Positions 1 to 11,109 are shown, numbered from the stretch's first letter. The stretch: DNA of 64,000 bases from Deroplatys truncata (GCA_030765065.1 CM060984.1:100173488-100237487); one strand, 5' to 3'. Notes: a model not told the origin generated them from the letters alone. Translations and numbers: made by a program.

Positions 1-596
1 TCAAAAACTAAAAGTCAGATAAACCCAAGCCTAGTATTTAGGTTTATTAGCTTTATGTGACACCAAGACACCCCAAACTACCATTTACATGGAGATATCC
101 GTTATTAATGGTTTAATTTTTTTTACTTCCATTTATACACCGCCTTTAACTGCAAGTGTGTTATCGGCGGCCTTTTCATTGGAACATATTGCCTATAGGC
201 AATGGTGTTAACTCGTATTCTCTTGTGGTTGGTTTTCGGTAATTTGCGTTTTATTCATAGATTACACAATACATTTACACTTCCAGACTCTGGGGGGAAT
301 AGGGAATAATCTTGGTTAGAGAGAAATTCCAACCCTCCAAACGGGAATCGAACCCGGACTCCTCGCACAGCAGTGGGTCCGCTACGAGGCCAGTGGTTCG
401 AATCGTTCATTGCTTGGTCATTCTTTAAGGTCCTTTCAACATTCAGCTGTTTCTCGCGATTGCATAGAAACAGTATGGAATTTTATAGCGTCCGGTTCTT
501 AAAAATTTGACTATCGCTGTTCCCTCTATACCCATAACGAAATCTGTAATGTAGCTATTCCAGGATCGTTTATTTGAAATAAAATGAAATAGAAAG
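1..596 (-). repeat. Family Xb copy, left part of a split host copy
   Basis: About 1-100 and 395-596 match the older X subfamily. The landmarks are the 'aaaactaaaagtcagataaac' block, the 'cattcagctgtttctcgcg' block and the 'tgactatcgctgttccc' block. A tRNA-like SINE piece interrupts it at roughly 250-400. The copy breaks off inside an A-tract at about 590-597 and resumes at 2453, so an Xa element (597-2452) was inserted into it. Non-coding. Confidence 0.75.
250..400 (-). repeat. tRNA-derived SINE fragment
   Basis: On the minus strand this carries a B-box-like GGTTCGATTCC and a tRNA-shaped stretch at about 334-400. A short unrelated-looking body follows. It interrupts the Xb copy. Flanking target duplications were not found, so the ends are approximate. 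Confidence 0.5.
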
Positions 597-719
597 AAAA
601 AAATCTGATGTGTTGCACTCGCATGACATTCTCTACTCTTGTACAAACGCTTATTCTGCATCTACTTCATGTTAATCGAGATACACATTTGCAGAAAGTA
701 TCTTACTAATTTTCTTGTA

Positions 720-1766
720 CAGAGTGAGCCAAAAGAGACAGCCTGCACGGTGTTTTTCCTGTCCGCGTCCTCGGCGCTCGTTGCTGTCTGCTGCTATCAT
801 AGAAAGCGCGGATGAAACCATACAGCATTTTTAAAACTACTTTTAAAGGCTTTACTTACTAACTTTACGAAAGGAGATGCTGAAACTGGCCACCGTCGCT
901 GTCCATACATTTTTGGCACCTCTTTAGGAAACTATCCATCACTCGCCGTAGTTCACGTTGAGAAATTTCCTGGCGGATATTTTGTTTTAATTCTTCCAGA
1001 GTGTGTGGGTTTGTCTTGTACACTTTGTTTTAAGTTACCCCGGAGGGGTATTTTATGAACAATATTACCGGCTGCGCGGTGTTTTTCCACTGGACGTGTA
1101 GAAACATGATAAAAACATGATAACGCACTGGTGCTATAAACAAAGTCACGCTGTTGTGGTTTTGATGTGCAGTGTGAAATGCAGTGTGTTGAGTTGACGG
1201 CGATGTGAAGTAGTTCTTATTACGAGTTATTTATTATTTTGCCCTGTACTTAGTCACAAAGTATATTATGGCTCAGTATATGTTTTCTACTGCACAGCAT
1301 GTATGTATTTATGATTCGTATGTGTTAACTCGGTCAGCCTGCCAAGTGAAAGTACATTTGCAGAAAGATTTCCAGGTGTAAAAGTTCCAGGCCGTATAGC
1401 AATCCATGAACTTCACAGTAAATTTCAGGCCACAGAAGGTGTTCAGCCTAAGAAATCTAAATGACGACGTACGGTTCTTACCGAAGAAACATTAGACGGC
1501 AGCGTTCATCGTTTGGAAAATTCCCCCAAAAAACTCCATGATGGATAGTTTCCTAAAGAGGTGCCAAAAATATATGGACCTCGATGGTGGCCAGTTTCAG
1601 TATTTCCTTTCTTAAAGTTGGTAAGTAAAGCCTTTAAAAGTAGTTTTAAAATTGTTGTATGCTTTCATCCGCACTTTCCTATGATAGTAGCAGACAGCAA
1701 CGAGCGCCGAGGACGCGGACAGGAAAAACACCGCGCAGGTGGTTCGGAGTATTTTGGCTCACTCTG
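720..1766 (+). mobile_element. Mariner-like element with long inverted arms
   Basis: The termini are inverted (ACAGAGTGAGCCAAAAGA... and ...TTTTGGCTCACTCTGT) and flanked by the TA target. The left arm, 720 to about 1056, is an inverted copy of a transposase 3' end plus 3' UTR. From about 1057 a 5' end begins, with a second TIR-like start at 1058. It runs through a decayed transposase N-terminus to a second 3' end at 1766. The element therefore has two 3' ends facing outwards, and the catalytic core is missing. Confidence 0.75.
1268..1615 (+). pseudogene. Mariner-like transposase pseudogene, N- and C-termini only
   Basis: The frames contain a helix-turn-helix region of the type found in insect mariner-like transposases (DUF4817-like). 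It reads MAQY..., then ...RSACQVKVHLQKDF, then, after a one-base shift, VKVPGRIAIHELHSKFQAT. A typical linker (RRTVLTEETLDGSVHRLE) follows. It then jumps directly to the family C-terminus, MMDSFLKRCQKYMDLDGGQF. The whole DDE/D catalytic domain is absent and there are stops, so it cannot encode an active enzyme. The same C-terminus is present inverted in the left arm. Confidence 0.7.
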
Positions 1767-2452
1767 TAGATGCAAGGGAATGTGGTAGGCTTTAAGTGAC
1801 AGTCAAATATTTTAAGAGATGGTTGCCATGTGGAGCATTCCATTCTCTTTGCAGAATTCCCATTTCAGAAAAAGTTTAAGTATAGGAAAATTCAAACAAA
1901 TAACAGGAATATCTCGGAAATGGTTCACTCGACAAAAAGAATGTATATGATATAAATTGTGTGTTTTAATGAGATCTATAGTTTTTGCGTAGTACAATTT
2001 TGTGTATCTCTTACAGCTTACCAGTTATGCAAAATGCATTCAGAATGAAGAGGACTTTTGGTGACATTCTAAAAAATCAAGATATGCATTTCATTTGCCA
2101 TGAAAATATCTAAAACATATGCTATTTTAATAAAAACCGTTAGAGGCAGTTTTGAGAACATCAAAATTTTCGAAAAATGTTCCACATAAAGGATAGTCTG
2201 GGATGGGGGATTTTCTCGAACATCCTCGTGTCGCATCCTTGGGTGCTATCTAAATACCAAGTATGGTGTTTATTCGACTTTTCGTTTTTGAGTTGTGATG
2301 TTCACAGACAGACACATACGGATAGACTTCCAAAATGCTTTATTTGGATTCAGGGCACCTCAAAACATGTATTGCTCGTGAAATTTTGGCATCTAATTTT
2401 CGATGAAATGCAATACTTCCCCTACTTAATATACGTAGTAGAGAAAGTAATA

Positions 2453-2537
2453 GGCCTTAGTAGGAATAGTTTGTATATCCACCAATACGTGATAGAGGGT
2501 AGAGAAAGCCATGTGAATGTAACATATGGGATTTTAT
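2453..2537 (-). repeat. Right end of the split Xb host copy
   Basis: This begins 'taggccttagtaggaatag' and ends 'gagaaagccatgtgaatgtaac', the terminal block of Xb. It completes the copy that starts at position 1. Confidence 0.75.
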
Positions 2538-2625
2538 TGTTTATTTTAGAGACTTCATTAAATACTGGTGATTACCGATTAGGTAAAGGGGAACATGTAA
2601 TTTAATACCACATTCAAGAGTTGCC

Positions 2626-2795
2626 GGCCCTCGTAGCCGTGGTCGCTGAAGTGTATAGCTCCGGCGCTCCGCCAAGCTGAGGGTTGCGGGTTCGAGTCCC
2701 GCCATGGACATGAGTATTTGTGTTTTGTGTAATGCGGTAATAAGCGGTAACGAAAAAGCAGTACAAACACAGTATCTAAACTGGGTAAAACAAGG
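2626..2795 (+). repeat. tRNA-derived SINE (head and short tail)
   Basis: The tRNA-like head at 2626-2707 has B box GGGTTCGAGTCCC and an A-box-like region near 2640. A short AT-rich body runs on to the next X copy. No amino-acid-specific tRNA fold was established; it is read as a SINE because the body continues past the tRNA part. Confidence 0.5.
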
Positions 2796-2805
2796 GAACA
2801 TTAAA

Positions 2806-3670
2806 AAAAAATCTGATGTGTTACACTCACATGACTTTCTCTACTCTTGTACAAACTATTTTTACAAACGCTTATTCTCCATATGCTTCATGTTAATGGA
2901 GATATCGAGATGTCAATCTTATTGATAATTTTCTTGTAGATGCAAGGGGAATATGGTAGGTTTTAAGCGATAGTCAAATATTTTAACGCTAGTTGCTATG
3001 TGGCGCATTCCATTCTCTTTGCATGTCCAGGACATAAAAAAAATGAATAACGAATTTGAGAAAAAGTAAAAGTATTGGAAAATTTAAGGGAATAACAAGC
3101 AATATCTCGCAAACGGTTCACTCAACAAACAAAAGAAATGTATATGACATAAATTGTGTATTTTAACGCGATCTACATTTTTCGTGTAGTAAAATTTTGT
3201 CTATCTCTTATGGTTTACCAGTTATGAAAAAGTCGTTCATAATGAAGAATACTTTTGGAGATATTCCCAGAAAATTCGAGATATACATTTTATTTGTCAT
3301 GACAATATCTTAAACATATGATATTTTCATCAAAATCGTTAGAGCCGTTTTTGAGAAAATTAAAATTTTCGAAAAATGTTCCATGTAAAGGGTAGTCTGG
3401 GGTGGGGGGATTTTCTTGAAAACCTTCGTGTCGCATCTCTGGAAGATACTGAACCTAAATACCAAGTTTAGTGTTTATCCGACGCTTCGTTTTTGAGTTA
3501 TGCTGTTCACAGACACACAGACACACAGACACACGGACATGTTTCCAAAAATGCTTTTTTTGGATTCAGTGAGTTTCAAAACATGTATTTGCGGTGAAAT
3601 CTCGGTATCGAAATTTTGGGTGGAATACAATACTTCCCCTACTTACTATACGTAGTAGAGAAAGTAAAAA
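2806..3670 (+). repeat. Family Xa, near full length
   Basis: The left end (2811) starts TCTGATGTGTTACACTCAC, followed by ACTTTCTCTAC. The core has a (CACAGA)n run at about 3511-3535. The right end is CTACTTACTATACGTAGTAG followed by AGAAAGTAA. At about 860 bp it is a good reference copy. No coding capacity. Confidence 0.9.
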
Positions 3671-3848
3671 GAGTAAAATAACGCTTGCATTAAACATGTA
3701 AAATATGAATGCAATTTATATGCATCATTAAACAGCGTTTAACTTGTCGGTGAAAGTGTAACTTACAAATCATATAATTTCCAGATATTTTTAAATATAT
3801 AAAAAAAGAACATTCATGTTGCATATAAATCCAGCCTTTAATTATTAC

Positions 3849-4148
3849 CGTCCTCCGTGGACTAGTGGTAACGTGCTAGCCTCTGGTTCCCAAGATTGCG
3901 GGTTCAAACCCGGCGGAGGGCGATGGATTTTTTTTCGTGCGTAAAAATCCTTATCACGGCTTCCTTCAGAAGGGAAGTAAAGCCGGTGGTCCTGTGTCGT
4001 AGATTTACGGCACGTAAATGAACCTCAAGCCTGATAAAGAGGCATCTGAGCAAAATTACCGTTGTTTCACGCCCAATATAGATTGGGACGCTAAGAACAA
4101 TAGTAGTTAAAGAGCGTCCATAAATAAAACTCAATTTTCATTTTATTC
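3849..4148 (+). repeat. SINE family S1, intact, with target duplication
   Basis: The tRNA-like head at 3849-3925 (B box GGTTCAAACCC) is followed by a 220-bp body. The body contains 'gtcgtagatttacggcac' and ends 'taaataaaactcaattttca'. A perfect 10-bp direct repeat, TAATTATTAC, flanks it at 3839-3848 and 4149-4158. Two further copies lie on the other strand at 39942-40190 and 43373-43670. It moved through LINE machinery; the partner LINE is unknown. Confidence 0.85.
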
Positions 4149-4158
4149 TAATTATTAC

Positions 4159-4934
4159 ATAACTGCAATAGATACGGGGCTGAAAGAATTAAACGCTATT
4201 GATCTGCATTAGACATGTCGCATATTTGCAAAATACCAATCATCTCAGCTAATGCATAAAACCGATTTTAGAAAAAAGGAGCATTTTGAAAGCAAAGTTT
4301 TTGTGGTGTTTCTTTACAGAAGAGACCTTGGATAGATGCGACGAGCAGCGCCAATTAGAGACGGAAGAGTGCTAGCTGCTGTTCAACAAAAAAAACGAGT
4401 GTGTTAACGAAACGTCATGAAGCACAAAGGGTCGCGCGAGCAATAAAACTTTACTTTGATTTACGAGTACCGTAAACATGTTTTGCCCTGTCTATGACTC
4501 CATCTCTATTAACTCCACCATTACGCCCACCTCGTTCACTCACTCTGAAGAAGGCACGCAGTTATATTATCGACTTGTTTACCGGAAACATCCCTTCACA
4601 TTTCTGCTTTGTTAGAAAAGAGATGTCGCAACATGATTACGTTAAGGTTTTCTTGAGAGTCTTTACAATACCTTTTCTCTTTTCTTTTTTTACTTCTTCC
4701 ACATTGCACCAATCTCTACTTCAATTTCAATTTCCTGCTGCATTTCTTTCCCTACTCTTTTTTCGATTTTTCGCTTCCCTACCCTGCGAATATGATAGGG
4801 TTTTATGTCACTGCCCTAAAAGGGAAGAACTTGAACTTTTAAACGTCTCTGTTATATTTAGCTCACAAAGTATTTAATTTATTTGAATGATTTCTTAGCC
4901 ATTGAATATAGACTTTCTTTTCCTTGCGGTTTAA
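4159..4934. other. Unassigned AT-rich sequence
   Basis: A 127-codon frame (4494-4877, +) is rich in Phe, Leu and Ser from pyrimidine runs and shows no domain. No repeat match was seen inside the window. Confidence 0.4.
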
Positions 4935-5050
4935 ATATTATAAGCAGAGGAAGTATTGCATTCCATCCAAAAATTCGCTTTCGAGATGTCACAGGAAATA
5001 AAGCATTTAAGATACTTTGAACCAACAAAAACTGTGTGTGTGTATGTGAG
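4935..5050 (-). repeat. Decayed Xb end fragment
   Basis: The pattern 'taagcagaggaagtattgca' and 'aaaaattcgctttcgagat' matches the hairpin-side end of X. The match fades out in a GT-rich run. Confidence 0.6.
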
Positions 5051-5092
5051 AGAGAGAGAGAGAGAGGGAGAGAGAGAGAGTGCAGCAGCATA
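5031..5092. repeat. GT then GA microsatellite
   Basis: A short (GT)n run at about 5032-5049 passes into an almost pure (GA)n tract to 5083. Confidence 0.9.
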
Positions 5093-5159
5093 AGGACTGG
5101 TTAACAATTACCCGAGTACGGTAACCGAAACGGAAACAAGAAGGGGAAGTACCAATGAT

Positions 5160-5974
5160 ATTTTTACTTTCTCTACTACGTATAGTAAGTAGGGGAAGTA
5201 TTGTATTCCACCCAAACATTCGATACCGAGATTTCACCGGAAATATATGTTTTGAGACCCCCTGAATCCAAAAAAGGAATTTTTGGAAACATGTCCGTGT
5301 GTGTGTCTGTGAACGGCATAACTCAGAAACAAACAGTCGAATAAACACCAAACTTGGTATTTAGGTTCAGTATCTTCCAGAGATGCGACACGAAAGCTTT
5401 CAAGAAAATTCCCCCACCCCAGATTACCCTTTACATGGAACATTTTTCGAAAATTTGATTAAAATATCATATGTTTAAGATATTTTCATGACAAATGAAA
5501 TGTATACTTCGAATTTTCTGGGAATGTCTCCAAAAGTATTCTTCATTGTCAACACTTTTGCATAACTGGTAAACCATAAGAGATAGAGGTTATACTACAC
5601 AAAAAATGTAGATCGCGTTAAAATACACAATTTATGTCATATACATTTTTTTGTTGTTGAGTGAACCATTTTCGAGATATTGCTTGTTATTCCTTAAACT
5701 TTCCAATACTTTTTCTCAAATGGGAATTCGTTATTCATTTTTTTATGTCCTGGACATGCAAAGAGAATGGAATGCTCCACATAGCAACCAGCGCTTAAAA
5801 TATTTGACTATCGCTTAAATACTACCAATTCCCCTTGCATCTATAAGAAAATTAGCAATAAGATTAACATCTCGATATCTCGATTAACATTAAGCATATG
5901 TAGAATAAGCTTTTGTAAAAATATTTTGTACAAGAGTAGAGAAAGTCATGTGAGTGTAGCACATCAGATTTTTT
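5160..5974 (-). repeat. Family Xa copy
   Basis: It opens with TTACTTTCTCTACTACG and closes with ACACATCAGATTTTT. The microsatellite core is short (TGTGTGTGTCTG), giving about 815 bp. The frames on the minus strand are read-throughs of the repeat. Confidence 0.9.
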
Positions 5975-6379
5975 CACCTGCTTCCAATTCAGGCAACAGA
6001 ATGCGTGTTAGCCAACGTCAAAATTCGTTAGAGTAAACATTATCTAAATGTAGATCCGTTACATTTACGATTTCTCTAGTTGTGCCATGCTTTGATACCT
6101 TATTTAATGGCATACATTTAAGTTGTTTGTTGTTCTTTGTTAATTTCAACCGGATTTTGTAGTTTCTGCTATTCTTTTTTAGGCAATAGCCAGCTTTGAG
6201 TTGCATATAAACAGACTACGCATAACCCTTTCACTAGAGGAACCAACGCTCAATGGATCTGCAAGTGTCAGAATGTGAGATTAGGACGCACATATGCTAT
6301 AATTTCTTCCAGTTTCATATTTCCAGCTTGCGACCAGAGAGAGGTGTATGTATAAGTTATTCAACGTATGGGGACACCT
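5975..6379. other. Unassigned sequence
   Basis: No protein or repeat signature recognised. The short minus frame at 6018-6206 has no domain. Confidence 0.3.
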
Positions 6380-6880
6380 CGCGCACTGCGACCTACAAAG
6401 GTCAATTTTGGCTACCAGCCACACCCAGGAGGGAGGGATGAGGTGAAGGAACCACACAGGAGGCTACAGGCCATAACATATAGACCACAGAGACACGCGT
6501 AATTCCTTAATATTTTCAAGCTCGCAGACTCGTCCAACTGCTGGAATCGCCGACAGAGGGCGGCGAACCACCCACGAATCAGTCATCTGGTGTCCATGAG
6601 GAATACTTTCCATTGAGCATGCATCCACACCATCTGTTCGGCACCGCCATACACCACGAAACTTAGAAGAGCACCTGGAATATGAGAAGGAAACTGAATG
6701 AAGGAAAATGACGGAAAGGAAATCGTGGTGGAGAAGAAACCATCCCAGCATTCGCCTGTCGACCCCATGGAAACCAGGAAAAACCCATGGATTAGACTGG
6801 GAAGTCGCCGTGGTCAAACTCGGGACCTCCCGAATGCGAGTAGCACACGTTACCGCGGCGCCACCTCGCTCGGTGATTCA
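6380..6880 (-). repeat. tRNA-derived SINE, long body
   Basis: On the minus strand a tRNA-like head at about 6805-6880 carries B-box-like GGTCCCGAGTTTGACC. The body contains 'ccatgggtttttcctggttt' and extends to about 6380. The frames on both strands across it are incidental. Confidence 0.55.
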
Positions 6881-7177
6881 CTATATTCACTCTTAGGTTG
6901 ATCCGCGCCAAAGCAAACCCACGTAACTAGTGTACCGTTGAACAACACGGTAGCCATGCGTGCCGAAAGTAGTTCCATGTTAATAATCTAAATTTTAAAA
7001 TGAGTTTATCCTTAAATGGTATAATATTATATAAAAATACCTAGCAGTTTAATTAATGCTGATTTATACCGTTGAACAGAGCTACAAGTCCCAACATACA
7101 ATACAAATGAGTCGCCTAACGTCCGGATATGCGCAGAATATTGTTTACAGTCAGAAACTAGCAGTTTCTGTGCAGTA

Positions 7178-7565
7178 TCATGGCGGACGGTGAATTTGCT
7201 CTTGCCCCTTCGTCGACTTATGTAAAGCATAAGCCGGGTAAACCGTTGACTAGTGGTGAAAAAACAATAGTATTGAATGATTATTATAAGTTATGTGAGA
7301 AATATTAACACTTCCGTGAAAGAAGTGATGAAATTAGCTTCTGACTTCACCGGGGTTTCGAGTACAGGTATAAATAGCTTGTAAAGAAAAATATGAAACG
7401 GGAAAAATAGCTACACCCGGAAAAAAAAGAAAGCGTGTGAAATAAACAAGCAAGAATGTGACGATTTTGTGAAGAATGCAAATTCGCGGAAGAGCGCATA
7501 ATTTCTTTTTTTAAAAATGAGCCGTCAACATTTGGTAAAGTGCCGCTTCCAGAGAGCGAATAAAT
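7178..7565 (+). pseudogene. Decayed transposase-like N-terminus (HTH region)
   Basis: The start MADGEFALAPSS... leads into GKPLTSGEKTIVLNDYYKL. After shifts come SVKEVMKLASDFTGVSSTG, YETGKIATPGKKRKRVK and ECDDFVKNANSRKSA..FFKNEPSTFGKV. That order (homeodomain-like HTH, basic PGKKR linker, then F-x-NEPPT-like block) matches the N-termini of a widespread group of insect DDE-transposase proteins, recalled from the general pattern only. At least two frameshifts and several stops make it dead. No catalytic domain follows. The exact family is not assigned. Confidence 0.45.
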
Positions 7566-7918
7566 GTAAGTTATCGTATACTTGTTACTTTCTTTTTCGC
7601 TCACTTCTTTTAGAATGAACCATTATTACATTTACAAACGTTTATTATGGTGTAATTGTTCAATTGCACTAGCGGTTGTTTCATGTCACGGCCGCCTTTA
7701 ATAATCTCTACAGTGAGGAGTCTAATATGCAGAGTATGGATCTAATATGCCGTGCTCGGGATCGAGAACAAGAAAGTTAAAACTTGCCCAAATCTTCTTT
7801 CTCGTCCCCGGGGCCAAGGAAAGCTTCCCGTCAATAATTGTGAACACTCCCATTAAAACACATCCATTTTAACTTTGCCGTTCTCGTTCTGGACCGTCCT
7901 GGGTTGTTGTGAACCAGC
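7566..7918. other. Unassigned sequence
   Basis: Mixed composition with no recognisable feature. Confidence 0.3.
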
Positions 7919-8070
7919 TTTAGCTCAAAAACGGAAAATCGGATAAATACTAAACTTGGTATTTAAGCTCAGCAGCTATAAAGATGCGACACAAAAATTA
8001 CCTTTTATATAAGAGTTTTCATTTGTTTTTATTTTATAACATGGCTCTAACCGCTTTTATTAAAAGACAA
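7919..8070 (-). repeat. Decayed Xb fragment
   Basis: It contains 'gctcaaaaacggaaaatcgg', 'aaacttggtatttaagctca' and a later 'acatggctctaaccg'. These are the mid-element blocks of X in the right order, with deletions between. Confidence 0.6.
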
Positions 8071-8720
8071 CAAACGAGGATTATTTTTAAAGTAACTATA
8101 GAATTATTGTATGGGGAAATGTTTGCAAAAAGGAAGCACGCCGTGTATTTACGCTACAAAAGAGAGCAATAAGCATACTAACTAAACTAAATAAACGAGA
8201 ACTCCTGTAAAACAGTTTTATTAGTTTAAACATTTTAACATTTCCAGCTATGTATATCTCTGGCTGTATACAATACCTTTTATCTATAAAGGAAATAAGA
8301 ACAGTGAAATGCACAACACAAGGAGTAAATATAATTATTTTCAAACGGCAATGAGGGAGATCAATAAACAAAAGACAGTAAAAATAGCAGGGAAATAAAT
8401 GTGCTGCAATCATTTATCAGAAAATATTAAAAACTTAAAATACGAGACCTGGAAATTTAAGGACATAAACAAGTTTTTGACAGATACTGTCCTGGAGGAC
8501 AGATCCTGTGGAGAAATACGAGGCTATGGAAATACAAATTAGACTTTATATACCAGGTGGCTCACACAAGCCTTCCTTCGTTGAAGTTAGTTTATCCCGG
8601 ACAGCGCGGAGCCAAAAGGTTTGCCTAAGCAGAACTGTAAAGGGGTTTCTATACAGAAAAGAGAAGAGACTTGCTAAGTAAACACCAATGCTCGAAAACA
8701 AGCACTAACTGCTATAATTG
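8071..8720. other. Unassigned sequence
   Basis: The minus frame at 8096-8413 (105 codons) is hydrophobic but shows no recognisable domain. It is probably chance in AT-rich DNA. Confidence 0.3.
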
Positions 8721-8800
8721 GTCCCACGGTTCAGTCGGTAGTGCATATACCTGCTGTGTGAGGGGTCTCTGATTCGATTCCCGCCTGGGCTCGAGAAAGT
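8721..8800 (+). repeat. tRNA-like SINE head
   Basis: A-box-like 'ggttcagtcggtag' and B-box-like GATTCGATTCCC are spaced as in a tRNA. A 'gagaaagttttcctttaatc' tail follows, resembling the S2 SINE body start. Confidence 0.5.
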
Positions 8801-9200
8801 TTTCCTTTAATCAAGAACGTTTCACGGTATACACAGGATCTTGTGTTTCAATGTCTGTGTTTGTTTTGTCGGTTATTTAGTGAAAAATTCGTCCATAAGC
8901 AAGAATTCAGAATGTCCGATGGGCAAAAACCTGAGCACACGTGCTAAATCATATAATTCATTTCAGTTAATTTACAATCAGTACAACTATATGGCACCAA
9001 TTGGTGCTAAAAGTTTGACAAGATTAAACAAAACGCTATTGTTATACATTTATGTCCCTTTAAAGCTACGCTGGAATTAAATGATGTTCTCTTAGTGATC
9101 ATCCATAGATAATAAACACGTTCAAATACATGTTCAAATACCTTGATGAGTACATTTGACGTAAAGCTTGATGTAAGCACCTCTCAGCATGAAAAATGAA
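8801..9200. other. Unassigned sequence
   Basis: The 79-codon plus frame at 8841-9080 has no domain. Nothing else was seen. Confidence 0.3.
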
Positions 9201-9235
9201 AATTTTCAAATTATGGAGGTGCTTTACGTTTATCT

Positions 9236-10202
9236 GCCCCACGTATGGGAGCCAATTTGAAGAATGAATTGTTCCTCAACTTGCAGCTTGTAGGTTACGT
9301 AATTATTTGGTGGAGTTTGCCCCACAGTTGTACACCAATTTGAAGTAGGTTTTTGGTTACGTAAATATTATTAAGGTTACGTAATGAAGATACACTTTGA
9401 TGTTGTTTGAATTTTAGGACGCCAAACTTTATAGTGAAGATGGTGCTTGTTTTTACGTAATATTATTAAAGTTATTTGCCTCGTCTGCTTTCAGTCGCAC
9501 TATAGAAACACGAGTTCTTGTAGGGTTGTGATAAGACTCAAATTATAAGACGCCACAGAATTTACTTTTTAATTTGTACTTCTTTTTATTTCACTTTATA
9601 TATGCACATTTTTATAAACACAATACTTTATAAAATAAAACTGTGAGCAGTTAATACATTTTTGGCGGAGAACACAAATTTTTATCATTTATATTTTACA
9701 ACATTTTTACCCACCACTTTCACGTCTGCTCTCCACAACTTCATGTCCGAGACTGACTAGATTCAACGGTAAAAACCTTTAGCTTGGGTAATGCCATTCT
9801 CTTATTGGCTAATTCTAGAACAATAGAATTTAAGTATTCAAACTAAAAATCTTTCTTTACTTTTGATTGGCTAATTCCAAACTGTAAGCGAAATTACGTT
9901 ATTACGATCTTTTTCATAACCAGTATTTTTTTAAAATTTCAGATACATTTTTGTCGCCAAAATTACATTATTGCCTAATTATTAACATCCTAAACATAGT
10001 ATTCTCACAGTGTTTGCACTATTAGAGTATATAAACATTTACATATTACTAATAAATACGTTTACAATGAAAATAAGTATTTATAATGACTTTACATATA
10101 ATTTATATAATAATTATGTATATTGTTTTCTAGGTGGGCTGTTATTTAATTTAATTAATAAAAATACAATTAATATCATTTAGGCATTAAAATACTGCCT
10201 CA
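9236..10202 (-). mobile_element. LTR with adjacent primer-binding site (gypsy/BEL type)
   Basis: On the minus strand the unit starts TGAGGCAGTATTTTAATG at 10202 and runs about 945 bp to 9258. It is followed directly by a tRNA-Lys-like primer-binding site, TGGCTCCCATACGTGGGGCA (about 9236-9256). The same start and the same PBS neighbourhood recur in the LTR at 35241-36220, and the same start in the solo LTR at 48729-49528. No gag or pol follows, so only a 5' LTR stub remains. A second PBS-like copy lies inside the LTR near 9325-9347. Confidence 0.6.
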
Positions 10203-11109
10203 AGCATCAGCTGGTCACGTCTTAACATTTCTGCTACTATTGAAGCAGACATGGCCTTTCTTTTAACATTTATATTTTTTCTGCTTCCGTTTCGTAAACC
10301 CCGGCTTTGATATATCTCCATAAGAACAAAACTCCAGAGGATGATCTCGCTGGCCACCGAATGCAACCACCATGACCTATCCACCGTCCGGGGTACACAC
10401 TGTTGAGATTTTCTTTAACTCCTCTAGAATAACGGGATGATGCAACATTGTGCCGAAACCTATGGTTTAGACCTAATTAAAGCGGGACGTCTTTAAGAAG
10501 GTTCTCAATATTCAGTCCTTTCTAGAGGAATTGCAAATATGCCTTAGAGCCAAATAAACTGGCCCAATAATGTATCCCTCGAATGCCGTCTACACGTTAA
10601 CACTCCCTGAACCTGCATAACCAGTAGGATTCTCAGGAGCCAAAATATGGACATTTTGTTCGTTTGCTTTGGAGTCACTGACGAAATAACACACATTTCC
10701 CGACGAAACCTGCCTGGTGAAATCCGGATTTTCGCTTATTTTCTTTAAGACCTTCTGCAAACAGGTACGCGATTCTGGAAATCGTTCCTATAAAGCTGTT
10801 GTGTAAATGCAATTCACCAGGAAGTTCTTTTCCCTCCTTCAAAATCCATTATGTTGAAGTCCTTGAACACCCAGGTCAGCTGCATCTTTTTCTGCCCTAA
10901 TTACTTATGAAAAATTAATGATTAAGAAATAATAATACCCGAAACGATCCATCAGTTTTTAATTGTATCTCTGCGCGTCGAATAACGCACACAGAAGGCA
11001 GACGTCGCGTCGGAAAACGTTCAGAATACAGCCTTCGAATCTCAGCCGCATTTCGGTGCGTCTTCCCATAGACCATAACCATATCCGTGTATTCATTGTT
11101 TGTGAACAT
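10203..11109 (-). pseudogene. Mariner-like transposase pseudogene (DUF4817 type)
   Basis: The minus-strand start (11107-11109) reads MFTNNEYTDMVMVYGKTHRN, then AAEIRRLYSERFPTRRLPS. This is the N-terminal DUF4817-like HTH of insect mariner-like transposases. About 700 bp of decayed sequence follows. Near 10390-10280 the C-terminal block RWIGHGGCIRWPARS, then LFLWRYIKAGVYETEAEK, corresponds to the family's WPPRSPDLTPLDFFLWGY region. The catalytic Asp of the LDFFLW motif is not recognisable. The 3' end is cut by the LTR at 10202, so no TIR survives on that side. Confidence 0.65.

Larger units (their letters stand above)
597..2452 (+). repeat. Family Xa copy split by a mariner derivative
   Basis: The left end at about 602 reads TCTGATGTGTTGCACTCGC. 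The right end near 2450 is the hairpin followed by GTAGAGAAAGTAA. The copy is 597-719 plus 1769-2452. A 1.05-kb TIR element sits between, flanked by TA on both sides (718-719 and 1767-1768). Removing it restores the family block 'ttttcttgtagatgcaagg'. The copy itself lies inside an Xb copy. Open frames here read through the CA-rich core and are not conserved proteins. Confidence 0.85.

Noticed and set aside
3849..3925. Functional tRNA gene
   Set aside because: A tRNA-like head is present but it continues into a 220-bp body shared by two other loci and has a target duplication, so it is a SINE.
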